A DNA stretch of 41,332 bases, taken from NCBI GenBank assembly GCA_944389145.1, contig CALXLH010000005.1:1-41332 (forward strand), written 5' to 3'. Made by a program: the position numbers and the translations under genes. Positions 8,189-16,699 of this stretch are shown piece after piece. Source of the stretch: an uncultured Spirochaetaceae bacterium (GTDB lineage: Bacteria > Spirochaetota > Spirochaetia > Sphaerochaetales > Sphaerochaetaceae). The first letter of the stretch is position 1; each line of letters begins with the position of its first letter. The notes below the pieces were generated by a model. That model made no database searches. It worked only from the letters and a program-made list of their open reading frames with translations, and was not told where the DNA came from.

Positions 8189-9018
8189 CAGAACCTTCCC
8201 ATGAGGCGGAGGCCCCCATCCACGCGTTCTGCGAAGCCGAAGAGCGTGTCAAGCATGATATATGCGAACGGACGCTCCGGATCGCTGTCGGAGAGGATCG
8301 CGCGGCGGTCGATCCTGCCGTTCTCCACCTCACGCCTGAACGCAGGCGAGAGCCTTACAGAGGAGAACAATGCGGTCTTATCCAGAAGCGATTTCGTATC
8401 CAGGGAGATATCAGAAAGAGTGAATGGTCCTATCGAGGTACGCCTAAGACGGGAGACGAAGGCGCAGGAGCCGGCACGCTCGCCTATGTCACGCGCAAGC
8501 GAGCGGATATACGTTCCCTTTGAAACGGATGCGCTTATGACGGCCTTCTCCCCATCATAAGAAAGAAGCTCGATGGAATCTATCGCTATATCGCGGGGGG
8601 CCATCTCCACGGCCCTGCCGCTCCTTGCCTCCTGATACGCCCTCTTCCCGCCGACATGGATCGCGCTGTAGACGGGAGGTATCTGGCTCTGATGGCCGAG
8701 GAACGACGGGAGCACCGAACGCAGCGTCTCCTCCGATGGCGGATCAGCGCGCCTTATAACCTCTCCCTCAGGATCGAGCGTATCGGTCTCGCGCCCGAAC
8801 GTCACTTCCGCGATATAGGACTTCCCCATCGATGAGAATACGGGATTGAGCCTGGTCGCCTTGCCTGCAAGCACGATCATCAGGCCGGATGCGAACTTAT
8901 CGAGCGTTCCGGCGTGTCCCACCTTCATCCCCTTATGGGAACGCTTTATGGAAGAAAGAGAGGAGAAGGACGTGATGCCCTCCTCCTTATCCATCAGGAT
9001 AACCTCCGACTCAGCCAT
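8188..9018 (-). CDS. truB: tRNA pseudouridine-55 synthase
   Basis: A 276-residue TruB that converts U55 in the T-loop of tRNAs to pseudouridine. The catalytic aspartate lies in GHAGTLDKFASGL (D40). Other family stretches follow: the KSYIAEVTFGRETDTLDPEG block (about 66-85), GHQSQIPPVYSAIHVGGKRAYQEARSG (108-134) and SKGTYIRSLARDIGE (about 165-180). The C-terminal region is short, with no clear PUA domain, which is seen in many bacterial TruB proteins. It overlaps rbfA by eight bases and ribF by one, in the classic rbfA-truB-ribF-rpsO order. Confidence 0.96.
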   Translation of the reverse strand: MAESEVILMDKEEGITSFSSLSSIKRSHKGMKVGHAGTLDKFASGLMIVLAGKATRLNPVFSSMGKSYIAEVTFGRETDTLDPEGEVIRRADPPSEETLRSVLPSFLGHQSQIPPVYSAIHVGGKRAYQEARSGRAVEMAPRDIAIDSIELLSYDGEKAVISASVSKGTYIRSLARDIGERAGSCAFVSRLRRTSIGPFTLSDISLDTKSLLDKTALFSSVRLSPAFRREVENGRIDRRAILSDSDPERPFAYIMLDTLFGFAERVDGGLRLMGRF

Positions 9019-9367
9019 CGATATCCTTCACGGCCTCGTCGATAAGGCGGTTGATGCGCTCAGCCTCGCGATACGAGTCATCGCGTATGAACGTCAGCAC
9101 CGGCGTGTTCTTCGTCCGAAGCACCTGCGCAAGCCGCCTCTGGATGAAGCCTGATGCGCTGTTGAGCGCCTTTACGGATGGATTTATCCTCTCCTCAGGC
9201 ATCGATGAGACATAGACCCTCGCCTCCGTGTTGTCTGGAGCAAGCTCCACGCGCGTGACAGAGGTGAATGTGGATAGGTGCGGGTTCTTTATCGCACCGG
9301 AGACTATGAGGCTTGAGATAGCCTCCATGATCCGGCTCTCAAGCCTTTCCTGGGAAAACTCACTCAT
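9011..9367 (-). CDS. rbfA: 30S ribosome-binding factor A
   Basis: A 118-residue RbfA, a KH-like cold-shock factor that binds immature 30S subunits and helps 16S rRNA 5'-end maturation. Visible features are the N-terminal helix QERLESRIMEAISSLI, the beta strand TRVELAPDNTEARVYVS (about 38-54), the FIQRRLAQVLRTKNTPVLTF helix-strand (about 73-92) with the family R-x-L-x4-R-x3-P-x-L pattern, and a C-terminal ERINRLIDEA helix. Its ATG overlaps the infB stop by eight bases, and its own end overlaps truB. Confidence 0.95.
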   Translation of the reverse strand: MSEFSQERLESRIMEAISSLIVSGAIKNPHLSTFTSVTRVELAPDNTEARVYVSSMPEERINPSVKALNSASGFIQRRLAQVLRTKNTPVLTFIRDDSYREAERINRLIDEAVKDIDG

Positions 9368-11999
9368 TTATCTCAAGCTTCCTTCTCACCTCTTCGGTCT
9401 CTACGATCTCGAGGATATCTCCAACCTGGAGATCCTGCCAGTTCTCAAGGCCGATACCGCATTCGAAGCCTTCCGCGACCTCCTTGGCATCATCCTTGAA
9501 CCTCTTAAGCGACGAGATCTTCACCATGTCCTTGTTGATCTGGATGGAATCGCGGATCACGCGTACCAGGCTGTTGCGCTTGACCTTGCCCTCCAGGACA
9601 TAGGCTCCGGCGATGATGCCGATCTTCGGCACCTTGAAGGTATCGCGGACCTCGACCTTTCCGATATCCACCTCCTTGATCTCCGGAGAGAGCATTCCCT
9701 CCATCGCCGCGGTGATATCATCAACGACATCATAGATGACGTTGTACTTCTTGATCTCGACCTTCTCCTGCTCGGCAAGCGCCTGCGCACGCGGCGTCGG
9801 ACGGACATTGAAGCCTATGACAAGCGCGTCGGATGCGGATGCCAAGGAGATATCGGACTCGATGATGGCACCGGCTGCCGCCCTTATGACGTTGACCTTG
9901 ATCTCATCGGTGCTGAGCTTCTCAAGCACGCCCTGGAGCGCCTCGACAGAACCCTGCACATCTCCCTTGATAACGACGTTGAAGTCCTTCATCTGGCCTT
10001 CCCTGATCCTCTCATTGAGATTCTCGAGGGTTATCTTGTTGCGGCCGCCGGCCTCTGCAGTCCTCTCAAGCTCCTGCCTCTTCGCGCCTACCATCCTGGC
10101 CTGCTTCTCATCCTCGGTGACCTGGAACGGATCGCCGGCGGACGGGATATCCGAGAGTCCGATGATCTCGACAGGATCCGAAGGACCTGCCTCCTTGATC
10201 TTCTTGCCCTTGTCATCGAACATGGCCCTGACGCGGCCCGGATAGATACCGGCCACATAGTAGTCGCCCTGATGGAGCGTACCCTTCTCGATGATGATCG
10301 TCGCAACCGTTCCCCTGCCCTGATCGATGCGCGACTCAAGCACCTTTCCGACTGCACGGCAGTTCGGATTCGCCTTCAGCTCAAGCACCTCGGCCTGCAG
10401 GAGAATCGTATCCAGAAGGTCATCGATGCCTTCCTTCTTCAGTGCCGATATGCGGCAGTACAGCGTCTGCCCGCCCCACTCCTCCGGCACAAGCCCAAGC
10501 TCGGAGAGCTGCTGCATGACGCGCTCCGGATTGGCCTCCGGAAGGTCACACTTGTTTATTGCGACGATAATGGGTACCTTCGCTGCCTTGGCATGGTCGA
10601 TCGCCTCCTTTGTCTGCGGCATGACGCCATCATTGGCAGCGACGACAAGCACTACGATATCGGTGACCTGCGCACCGCGCGCCCTCATCATCGAGAACGC
10701 CGCATGTCCAGGCGTGTCAAGGAATACGATATCGCCCTTTCCAGGCACGGTGACCTTATATGCTCCGATATGCTGCGTAATGCCGCCGAACTCTCCGCCC
10801 GCGACATCGGAGGACCTGATCGCATCCAGGAGCTTCGTCTTGCCATGGTCTACGTGTCCCATGATCGTGACGATAGGCGCACGCGGCACGAGATCCTCCG
10901 GATCATCCTCATCCTGCGCGATGATCGTCTCGTCATACAGGGAGACAAGATGCACCTGGCAGCCATACTCTGAAGCGATTATCTCAGCAGTCTCATGATC
11001 GATCTGCTGGTTGATAGTCACCATCATGCCCATGCGGAAGAGCTTGGAAATGATGTCAGAGGCCTTGAGGTTCATCTTCTTGGCAAGGTCAGCCACGGAG
11101 ATGTTCTCCATGATATCTATCGACTTTGGGATCGCGGCAAGCTTCTGCTCCTCACGCTTCTTCTTCTGGAACTGGAAGTCAAGCTCCTCATCCTTCTGAT
11201 AGCGATCGTTGTAGTCCTTGCGCCTTGAGGCTCCCTGAGGCCTCTTTCCAGGTCCCTTCTGATTGATGTCAGGAGCACCCTGTCCCGGCATAGGCCTCAT
11301 CGGGCGCTGGCCGAAGCGTGGAGCGCCAGGCTGTCCGTCACGCCTGAATCCAGTACCGGAAGGCGTATAGCTCTGTCCGGCTCTCGGCAGGCGCTGGCCC
11401 TGTCTCTGGAAATGGCCATCCCCATCCTTATTACCCTGGAAGCGGGGTCTCTGGCCCTGCCTCTGGCCACCAGCGGGACGTCCACCGACGATTCCGGCCA
11501 CCCTCGGCCTGGATGGAGCGGCCTCCGATCCCTCGACCTTCTGTCCCGGAACAGGAGGAAGATTCGAGCTCTTGATGATGACAGGACCGTTATGAAGCGG
11601 AGACTGGATCCTGGAGTTCTGATGATGGACGGCCGTATTGGTCATATAGCCCTTACCGGTGAGGACATTGCCGAAATCCTTCTTCTGGGCTTCCTTCTCC
11701 TTCGATTCCTTCTTCTCCGGAGCAGATGGCCTTGTGAGCGGAGGAAGATTCGTCGCCTTGATGATGACAGGCTCGGCGATGCGGCTGCTTTCCGGCACGA
11801 CGCTATCGGCCTTCTTCTCCTCCTCCTTCTCCTTGACCTTCACGACCACGGGCTTCTTCTTGAGGACGATGACCTTCTTCTCGACTTCACTCTGGGCATG
11901 GGTCTCGGCAGCCTGAGCCTTCTCCGCCTTCGGAGCGGCCTGGCGCCTGATTACATTGACCTTCGTGATCTTTTCCTCGTTCTTTACTTCTTCTGACAT
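9360..11999 (-). CDS. infB: Translation initiation factor IF-2
   Basis: An 879-residue GTPase that places fMet-tRNA on the 30S start site and drives subunit joining. The G-domain holds GHVDHGKT (G1, 381-388), DTPGHAAF (G3) and NKCD (G4). Domains II, C1 and C2 follow to the C-terminus (beta-barrel, helical linker, fMet-tRNA binding). The ~290-residue N-terminal extension is low complexity: lysine/glutamate-rich to residue 110, then Gly/Gln/Arg/Pro-rich (about 160-260). It contains two copies of PVIIKxxNLPP (77-87 and 139-149). An IF2-N module ([17 protein letters not shown], about 293) precedes the G-domain. AAGGG sits upstream of the ATG, and the gap to nusA is 12 bases. Confidence 0.98.
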   Translation of the reverse strand: MSEEVKNEEKITKVNVIRRQAAPKAEKAQAAETHAQSEVEKKVIVLKKKPVVVKVKEKEEEKKADSVVPESSRIAEPVIIKATNLPPLTRPSAPEKKESKEKEAQKKDFGNVLTGKGYMTNTAVHHQNSRIQSPLHNGPVIIKSSNLPPVPGQKVEGSEAAPSRPRVAGIVGGRPAGGQRQGQRPRFQGNKDGDGHFQRQGQRLPRAGQSYTPSGTGFRRDGQPGAPRFGQRPMRPMPGQGAPDINQKGPGKRPQGASRRKDYNDRYQKDEELDFQFQKKKREEQKLAAIPKSIDIMENISVADLAKKMNLKASDIISKLFRMGMMVTINQQIDHETAEIIASEYGCQVHLVSLYDETIIAQDEDDPEDLVPRAPIVTIMGHVDHGKTKLLDAIRSSDVAGGEFGGITQHIGAYKVTVPGKGDIVFLDTPGHAAFSMMRARGAQVTDIVVLVVAANDGVMPQTKEAIDHAKAAKVPIIVAINKCDLPEANPERVMQQLSELGLVPEEWGGQTLYCRISALKKEGIDDLLDTILLQAEVLELKANPNCRAVGKVLESRIDQGRGTVATIIIEKGTLHQGDYYVAGIYPGRVRAMFDDKGKKIKEAGPSDPVEIIGLSDIPSAGDPFQVTEDEKQARMVGAKRQELERTAEAGGRNKITLENLNERIREGQMKDFNVVIKGDVQGSVEALQGVLEKLSTDEIKVNVIRAAAGAIIESDISLASASDALVIGFNVRPTPRAQALAEQEKVEIKKYNVIYDVVDDITAAMEGMLSPEIKEVDIGKVEVRDTFKVPKIGIIAGAYVLEGKVKRNSLVRVIRDSIQINKDMVKISSLKRFKDDAKEVAEGFECGIGLENWQDLQVGDILEIVETEEVRRKLEINE

Positions 12000-12011
12000 C
12001 TTAACCCTTTA

Positions 12012-13541
12012 TCACTCGAACTCGAACTCCGCTCCGCACTTCGGGCATACGGTCGTACCGGCCGGAAGCACCTCATGACAGATCGGGCACTCGAAATCTG
12101 CACCTGTATCATCTTCCGTTATGACAACGCTATCGCGGACGGTAGCGATATCCTCATCGCTCAGGCCCTTCTCGTGAAGCTCATCATCATCATAATCGAA
12201 GAACTCCTCAATGGACCAGATATCAATATCATGAAGCCGCTTGATGATCTTCTCTGGAAGTCCGAGATCCGTAAGCGGCGTATCATCAGGATCGATGCCG
12301 ATCTCATCATTGGTAAGAGGCTGAGGAGCATCCGCGACGGCCTCTCCTTCCTCAGAGGCAGCCTCATCCTCGCTCTTGAAGAGATTATCGACGTTGCGAT
12401 AGATCTCCATGGTCTGCTCCATCTCATTGAACTGGGCCTGGGTCTTAACCTCGATATTCCAGTCACAGAGGACCTTCGCAAGCTTTACGTTCACTCCGCC
12501 CTGCCCTATGGCGATGCCGAGCTGGTTGTCATCAACGATAGCGACGACATGACGGGTGGAAGGATCGATCGTGACGACGCGCCTGACCTGGGCGGGAATC
12601 AGGGCATTGGCTATGAACACCAGAGGATCCTCCGAATAGCGCACTACATCGATCTTCTCTCCCTCGCACTCGGCCATCACGGTCTGGATCCTCACGCCGG
12701 CCTTTCCTACCGTGGAACCGACGGGATCGACATCGGTCTTATGGGTATCGACAGCTACCTTCGTCCTCACGCCCGCATGCCTGGCGATCGCCTTGATCTC
12801 GACATCTCCAGAGGAGATCTCTGGAACCTCGTTCTCGATCAGGGCCTTGACGAATTCCTTTGAGGAGCGGGTAAGGAGGATGCTTACGGAAGATCCCTTA
12901 GAGGCCTTGGCATCACGCCCGGCCTTCCTGTTGTTGCGCTCGGCTCCGACCTTCTCGACCTTCTCGACATAGAACTTCAGCTTCTCTGCGATCTCATAGG
13001 TCTCCCTCGGGCTCTGGCCGCGGAACGGGAAGAGCGCATCGGCTCCCTCCAGGTTCAGGTTCACGATGAAGTCACCGTTCTTGGGATTCTGCCTCTTGAT
13101 CTCTCCGATGACGAGCTTTCCCTCCATGGCCTTCGCATCGATATATACCTTATCGGTGGTATATTCCTTGACCACCTGCTGTGAACGCTGCTTTGCGGAC
13201 TGCACCGCGCTGTACTCGAAATTGCGCGGATCGATAGGAATCTCCAGGGAATCGCCTACCTCGACATCCTCTACCAGCATCTGGGCATCATCGAGAGGGA
13301 TCTGCCTGACCTTATCATACCAGTCCTCCTCGTTGACAACCTCCTTGACGGAATACAGCTCAACGCATCTGTTCTCCTCCCCTGCGCCATTCGGGAAGAA
13401 ACGAACCACGACATTGTCATCGGTTCCGAACTTCCTCTTGTATGCGCTGGTGAGCATATCGCGGATGAGGGAGACGACCTTCTCCTCGTCCATCCTGCCA
13501 TCATCGATCATCGATCTGATTTCCTCGCTAAGATCAAGCAT
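12012..13541 (-). CDS. nusA: Transcription termination/antitermination factor NusA with C-terminal zinc ribbon
   Basis: A 509-residue NusA, which binds RNA polymerase and nascent RNA and modulates pausing, termination and antitermination. Domain order: N-terminal polymerase-binding domain (1-125), S1 domain (about 130-200, containing YIDAKAMEGKLVIGEI), then tandem KH domains (about 230-370) including DPVGSTVGKAGVRIQTV and NQLGIAIGQGGVNVKLA with their GxxG loops. A short helical helix-hairpin-helix-like segment is at about 425-470. The last 27 residues form a CxxC-x10-CxxC zinc ribbon (C485, C488, C499, C502), which is not part of the standard E. coli or Bacillus NusA. It overlaps rimP by eight bases, in the usual rimP-nusA-infB order. 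Confidence 0.97.
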   Translation of the reverse strand: MLDLSEEIRSMIDDGRMDEEKVVSLIRDMLTSAYKRKFGTDDNVVVRFFPNGAGEENRCVELYSVKEVVNEEDWYDKVRQIPLDDAQMLVEDVEVGDSLEIPIDPRNFEYSAVQSAKQRSQQVVKEYTTDKVYIDAKAMEGKLVIGEIKRQNPKNGDFIVNLNLEGADALFPFRGQSPRETYEIAEKLKFYVEKVEKVGAERNNRKAGRDAKASKGSSVSILLTRSSKEFVKALIENEVPEISSGDVEIKAIARHAGVRTKVAVDTHKTDVDPVGSTVGKAGVRIQTVMAECEGEKIDVVRYSEDPLVFIANALIPAQVRRVVTIDPSTRHVVAIVDDNQLGIAIGQGGVNVKLAKVLCDWNIEVKTQAQFNEMEQTMEIYRNVDNLFKSEDEAASEEGEAVADAPQPLTNDEIGIDPDDTPLTDLGLPEKIIKRLHDIDIWSIEEFFDYDDDELHEKGLSDEDIATVRDSVVITEDDTGADFECPICHEVLPAGTTVCPKCGAEFEFE

Positions 13542-14025
13542 TTCCTGCCTCCCATCTGTATTCCAGCTTAGCCTTCGCTATATCATCGAAATCAAGCGTG
13601 ATGGTGCCCTTCTCCCCAGATCCCTCGAAAAAGGCATCGGAAAGCGTCACGGAACGCTCATCGGCAGACTCTATGCGGCCGATCGCATAAGCGCTTCTCG
13701 AAACGGAATAGCACCTGACATCACGTCCAATGAATACCGAGAACTCCATCGTATCCTTGATGTTCCTCTGCAGCCCCGGCGATGAGACCTCCAGCTGGAG
13801 ATCCCTGTCTCCAAGGATGATGCTGTAGCGTGGATAGATAAGGTTATAGGCCGCGGCCAGGTCATCTGTATTGATCTCCTCACCGCTCTTATAGAGTATG
13901 ACGGTCATGGACGCAGATCCCTGATACGTCCCTACCGTTGCCTCCACCGTCTTCAGTCCAAGCCCAGAGACAAGCGAGTCTATCTCGCCTACGAGAGCGC
14001 TCCCGGATGCCTCATTCTTCAGCAT
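13534..14025 (-). CDS. rimP: Ribosome maturation factor RimP
   Basis: A RimP family protein of 163 residues from the chosen start. It acts in late 30S maturation. The N-terminal alpha/beta domain ends in the YPRYSIILGDRDLQLEVSSPG region, close to the family YxLEVSSPGxxR signature; the C-terminal SH3-like domain (about 90-163) follows. The frame could open at an ATG at 14040, but a GGAGGA at about 14029-14034 lies five bases before the ATG at 14025, which makes 14025 the better start. It is the first gene of the nusA-infB superoperon, with its own promoter at 14092-14120. Confidence 0.92.
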   Translation of the reverse strand: MLKNEASGSALVGEIDSLVSGLGLKTVEATVGTYQGSASMTVILYKSGEEINTDDLAAAYNLIYPRYSIILGDRDLQLEVSSPGLQRNIKDTMEFSVFIGRDVRCYSVSRSAYAIGRIESADERSVTLSDAFFEGSGEKGTITLDFDDIAKAKLEYRWEAGNA

Positions 14026-14045
14026 GCATTCCTCCATCATGAATA

Positions 14046-14066
14046 AAGGGACCGCGTCGGTCCCTT
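14046..14066 (-). promoter_or_regulatory. Leader hairpin upstream of rimP
   Basis: A perfect 8-base stem (AAGGGACC / GGTCCCTT) with a five-base loop lies between the rimP promoter and start codon, about 20 bases before the Shine-Dalgarno. The run after it on the transcribed strand is only TATTC, so a strong terminator is unlikely. It may stabilise the long operon mRNA or modulate rimP translation. Confidence 0.5.
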
Positions 14067-14091
14067 AAATCACTTTAATGAAACTATGTTC

Positions 14092-14120
14092 CTTTTACCA
14101 AATCAAGAGGCGTATGTCAA
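14092..14120 (-). promoter_or_regulatory. Sigma-70-type promoter of the rimP-nusA-infB superoperon
   Basis: TTGACA (14115-14120, reverse strand), a 17-base spacer and TAAAAG (14092-14097). It is just downstream of the exported-protein gene stop (14126) and 67 bases ahead of the rimP start. This is the clearest -35 in the window and would drive rimP and the 12 genes after it. Confidence 0.7.
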
Positions 14121-14125
14121 CACTC

Positions 14126-15067
14126 TCAAAGGGAATCCATCATCGCAAGCGCCTCAAGGAATGCCCTGGCATCGACATCCACGCGCGCAGATCCATCGAT
14201 CACGATCTGGGCCGATAGCACGGAGAGCAGGATCTCCTCAATGGGGAATGAGGAATCGGAGGCTGCCGCAACCAGGCTCATCAGATCGATCAGGTCAAGC
14301 ATCTCGTTCTCCTCAAGATAGACAACAAGATCGCCTGAGGCTATCTCATCGATGCTTATGCCCAGGATGGCCTCAAGGTCCACGGCATCGGAAATTCCCA
14401 TCTCCCTGTAGCCCTCGATGATCATCGCGGAGAAGAGCATCCTGTAGAGATCCATGTCAGCACCAATCGCCGCCATGTATGAGGCAGCCATCTCATCATC
14501 CAGCTCGACCGAGAGCTCCACGCTGCCGGAGAGAGGAGAGCCGGAAAGCATGAATGACGAGGCAGAGACCGAGAGCGTGAACAGGGATGGTGTCGAAATA
14601 TCGATATAAGCCTCCACCCTGCCATCGAACGTCACGGAGCCATCCCCTCTTCCCTCGACCGCATAGAGCACCATCGCATCATCATAGTCCACCGACGCAC
14701 CTATGGAGAGGTCGTTCTCTGAGAGAGGAGGAAGCACGGAGAGAGTCACCGTTCCGCTTCCTGCCACAGGATACATATGATCAAGCGGCATCAATGCACC
14801 GGCAAGGCCGAAGAAGCCCTGCACGATATCCATTGCAGGACCTTCCACCATGCCTGCCAGGCTCACCCCGCCATCATCCAGAAGCTGCGGAATGAGAAAT
14901 GCGTTGAGAGCGCTCTCATCGACCGAGGACAGGTCATAGGAAGCAGGAAGAGGCTCGCCTGAGTACAGCAGCCCCGGAGCCAGGAGCGAGACAAGTACCG
15001 AAGGGTCCGCGGCGAATAGCGAGAACGACAGCAGAAGCACCAGAATCAGGGAAATGATCTTCTTCAT
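14126..15067 (-). CDS. Exported protein of unknown function
   Basis: A 313-residue protein with a typical Sec signal peptide: MKK, a leucine-rich core and a cleavage site after SLFA (about residue 19). The mature chain is acidic and rich in Ser, Asp, Ala, Leu and Met, with alternating hydrophobic patterns such as GSVTFDGRVEAYIDI suggesting beta structure in the middle (about 105-195). The C-terminal 110 residues look helical. No cysteine follows the signal peptide, so it is not a lipoprotein. No known domain was recognised. A TATCAT box lies six bases before the ATG and no Shine-Dalgarno is visible, so the mRNA may be leaderless. It lies upstream of the rimP operon on the same strand, but rimP has its own promoter. 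Confidence 0.8.
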   Translation of the reverse strand: MKKIISLILVLLLSFSLFAADPSVLVSLLAPGLLYSGEPLPASYDLSSVDESALNAFLIPQLLDDGGVSLAGMVEGPAMDIVQGFFGLAGALMPLDHMYPVAGSGTVTLSVLPPLSENDLSIGASVDYDDAMVLYAVEGRGDGSVTFDGRVEAYIDISTPSLFTLSVSASSFMLSGSPLSGSVELSVELDDEMAASYMAAIGADMDLYRMLFSAMIIEGYREMGISDAVDLEAILGISIDEIASGDLVVYLEENEMLDLIDLMSLVAAASDSSFPIEEILLSVLSAQIVIDGSARVDVDARAFLEALAMMDSL

Positions 15068-15073
15068 ACAGCG

Positions 15074-15079
15074 ATGATA
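15074..15079 (-). promoter_or_regulatory. Putative -10 element (TATCAT) six bases before an ATG
   Basis: TATCAT ends six bases upstream of the start codon of the exported-protein gene, so transcription would begin at or next to the A of ATG. No good -35 is placed 16-18 bases upstream; TTGGTA lies about 19 bases away. No Shine-Dalgarno is present. This fits a leaderless transcript. Confidence 0.4.
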
Positions 15080-15130
15080 GCATGGAAAGCGGCTAGCGTA
15101 CCAAGAATGATGGAATCATGCCCTGATCTA

Positions 15131-15160
15131 TTGAGGAAGAGCATGCAACGGAGCTATACC
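15131..15160 (+). promoter_or_regulatory. Putative promoter of the MFS transporter gene
   Basis: TTGAGG (15131-15136), an 18-base spacer and TATACC (15155-15160), ending 23 bases before the ATG at 15184. A GGGGAGG Shine-Dalgarno lies between them. The match to sigma-70 consensus is fair. Confidence 0.45.
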
Positions 15161-15183
15161 TTTGGAGTTCCGGGGAGGCTGAG

Positions 15184-16383
15184 ATGCATCGTCTGACATA
15201 TGAATCAACAATACGTTCCTGCTTCGTTGCCTATATCGTACAGGCAATAGTCGTAAACTTCGCGCCGCTTCTGTTCGTGACCTTCCAGCAGACATTCGCG
15301 ATAGGACTCAGGGAGATAACCTTCCTCATCACGTTCACGTTCGCCATCCAGCTCGTGATCGACTTCGCCTCCGCATACCTCATCGACAGGATCGGCTACA
15401 GGCGATGCATGATCGCTGCCCACGTGTTCTCCGCTGCGGGCCTGCTCCTCATATCCGAGCTTCCATTCATCCTAGGGGATCCTTATCCGGCACTTCTGAT
15501 CTCCGTTGCCACCTATGCGATAGGCGGAGGCCTCCTCGAAGTCCTAATAAGCCCGGTCGTGGAAGCCTGTCCTACAAGGAACAAGGAGAAGGCGATGAGC
15601 ATGCTTCATTCCTTCTACTGCTGGGGATTCGTCGCCGTCATACTCATATCGACGATATTCTTCTCCGTGTTCGGGATCCAGTCGTGGCGTACCCTGGCGA
15701 GGCTCTGGGCTGTCGTCCCGCTTGCGAACATGATAGCGTTCTTCTTCGTCCCGATATATGACATCCTGCCTGATGGAAGGAAGAGCGGGACCGCGGCACT
15801 CTTTTCCAATGGCACGTTCTGGCTCCTGTTCTTCATGATGATAGCATCAGGGGCCTCAGAGCAGGCCGTAGGGCAATGGGCATCGACCTTCGCGGAAACA
15901 GGGCTGGGCGTCAGCAAGACGATAGGAGATCTCGCCGGCCCATGCCTCTTCGCATTCATGCAGGGGCTCTCAAGGCTCATATTCGGCAGGTACGGCGACA
16001 GGATCGACCTGCAGAGGATGATGAGGGCATCTGCGATACTCTGCTGCATCAGCTACCTGCTTGCCTCCCTATCTCCGGATTCCGTGCTCAGCCTCATCGG
16101 ATGCGCCCTCTGCGGCCTGTCTGTCGGCATCTTCTGGCCTGGTACGTTCAGCATCGCGTCCAGCATTCTGAAGGGAGGCGGAACGGCAATGTTCGCATTC
16201 CTGGCCCTTGCCGGAGACGTCGGCTGCGCGATCGGTCCATCCCTCACTGGCCTTGCTGCAGATATGCTGGGAGGCAATATATCATCAGGAATCCTATGCT
16301 CGATGATATTCCCCGTCTTCATGCTCCTTGCCCTTCTAGGCATAGGCAGGATCAAGGCAGGGATGGCGCATAAGGAATCCTGA
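15184..16383 (+). CDS. Major facilitator superfamily transporter
   Basis: A 399-residue membrane protein with about 12 helices in two six-helix halves and a polar loop near residues 200-210 (ILPDGRKSGTAA). The MFS signature between helices 2 and 3 is visible as DRIGYRRCM (about 68-76), and its second-half counterpart as FGRYGDRIDLQRMM (about 266-279). It broadly resembles the fucose-permease/YbjJ branch, but no substrate residues can be named. GGGGAGG five bases before the ATG sets the start. It is one of the few plus-strand genes, transcribed alone and divergently from the exported-protein gene. The family is sure; the substrate is unknown. Confidence 0.88.
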   Translation: MHRLTYESTIRSCFVAYIVQAIVVNFAPLLFVTFQQTFAIGLREITFLITFTFAIQLVIDFASAYLIDRIGYRRCMIAAHVFSAAGLLLISELPFILGDPYPALLISVATYAIGGGLLEVLISPVVEACPTRNKEKAMSMLHSFYCWGFVAVILISTIFFSVFGIQSWRTLARLWAVVPLANMIAFFFVPIYDILPDGRKSGTAALFSNGTFWLLFFMMIASGASEQAVGQWASTFAETGLGVSKTIGDLAGPCLFAFMQGLSRLIFGRYGDRIDLQRMMRASAILCCISYLLASLSPDSVLSLIGCALCGLSVGIFWPGTFSIASSILKGGGTAMFAFLALAGDVGCAIGPSLTGLAADMLGGNISSGILCSMIFPVFMLLALLGIGRIKAGMAHKES

Positions 16384-16387
16384 TCAC

Positions 16388-16510
16388 CTATGCATCCTCA
16401 TCATCCATGGCAGGCTTCCTATGATGCCTTCTTCTCCGTACAGCCCAGATGACCGATACGGCGAGGCAGCCGCCAGCAAGCCCGAATAGAATCATCAGGG
16501 CTTCGCTCAC
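16388..16510 (-). CDS. Small single-pass membrane protein (40 residues)
   Basis: A short minus-strand frame from GTG (16508-16510) to TAG (16388-16390) encodes 40 residues. An N-terminal hydrophobic segment (about 4-24: ALMILFGLAGGCLAVSVIWA) is followed by a strongly basic run (RRRRHHRK) and an acidic tail (MDDEDA). This fits a single helix with a positive-inside cytoplasmic tail. A GGGGAGGAG lies upstream, with nine bases between its end and the GTG, a little long but usable. It is downstream of mutS on the same strand and converges with the MFS gene. The membrane-peptide composition is hard to explain by chance, but homology and expression are unknown. Confidence 0.5.
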   Translation of the reverse strand: MSEALMILFGLAGGCLAVSVIWAVRRRRHHRKPAMDDEDA

Positions 16511-16640
16511 CTACTGGCGCTCCTCCCCTAAGGCACTAAGCCTGAAAACCTGGATATTCCTGATCCTTTCAGGCCTGGCAACGGGAGCTCCCTGGCTATG
16601 CTACTTCCATGCGCTGCAGGACGGGGGATTCCACTCAGGG
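16510..16640 (+). pseudogene. Relic of an EamA/DMT-family transporter
   Basis: One plus-strand frame reads ALSLKTWIFLILSGLATGAP then WLCYFHALQDG (about 16527-16620). This matches the helix 3-4 region of small EamA/DMT-family permeases (family pattern SGLATGASWLCYFxAL). Before and after this stretch the similarity stops, and no start codon, first helices or C-terminal half is present. It is therefore a fragment of about 35 codons left from a transporter of roughly 140 codons or more. The match is from memory of the family and was not searched. Confidence 0.6.
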
Positions 16641-16699
16641 CTTGTCATGCGGTACTCAAGACGCCTAACCGTTCAAGATATGTGGATCAAATCGAAAAG

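Noticed and set aside
9228-10973. 581-codon plus-strand frame opposite infB
   Set aside because: It is antisense to a well-supported IF-2 gene. Long opposite frames are expected from the codon bias here, and the product is repetitive in Asp/Leu/Arg with no domain.
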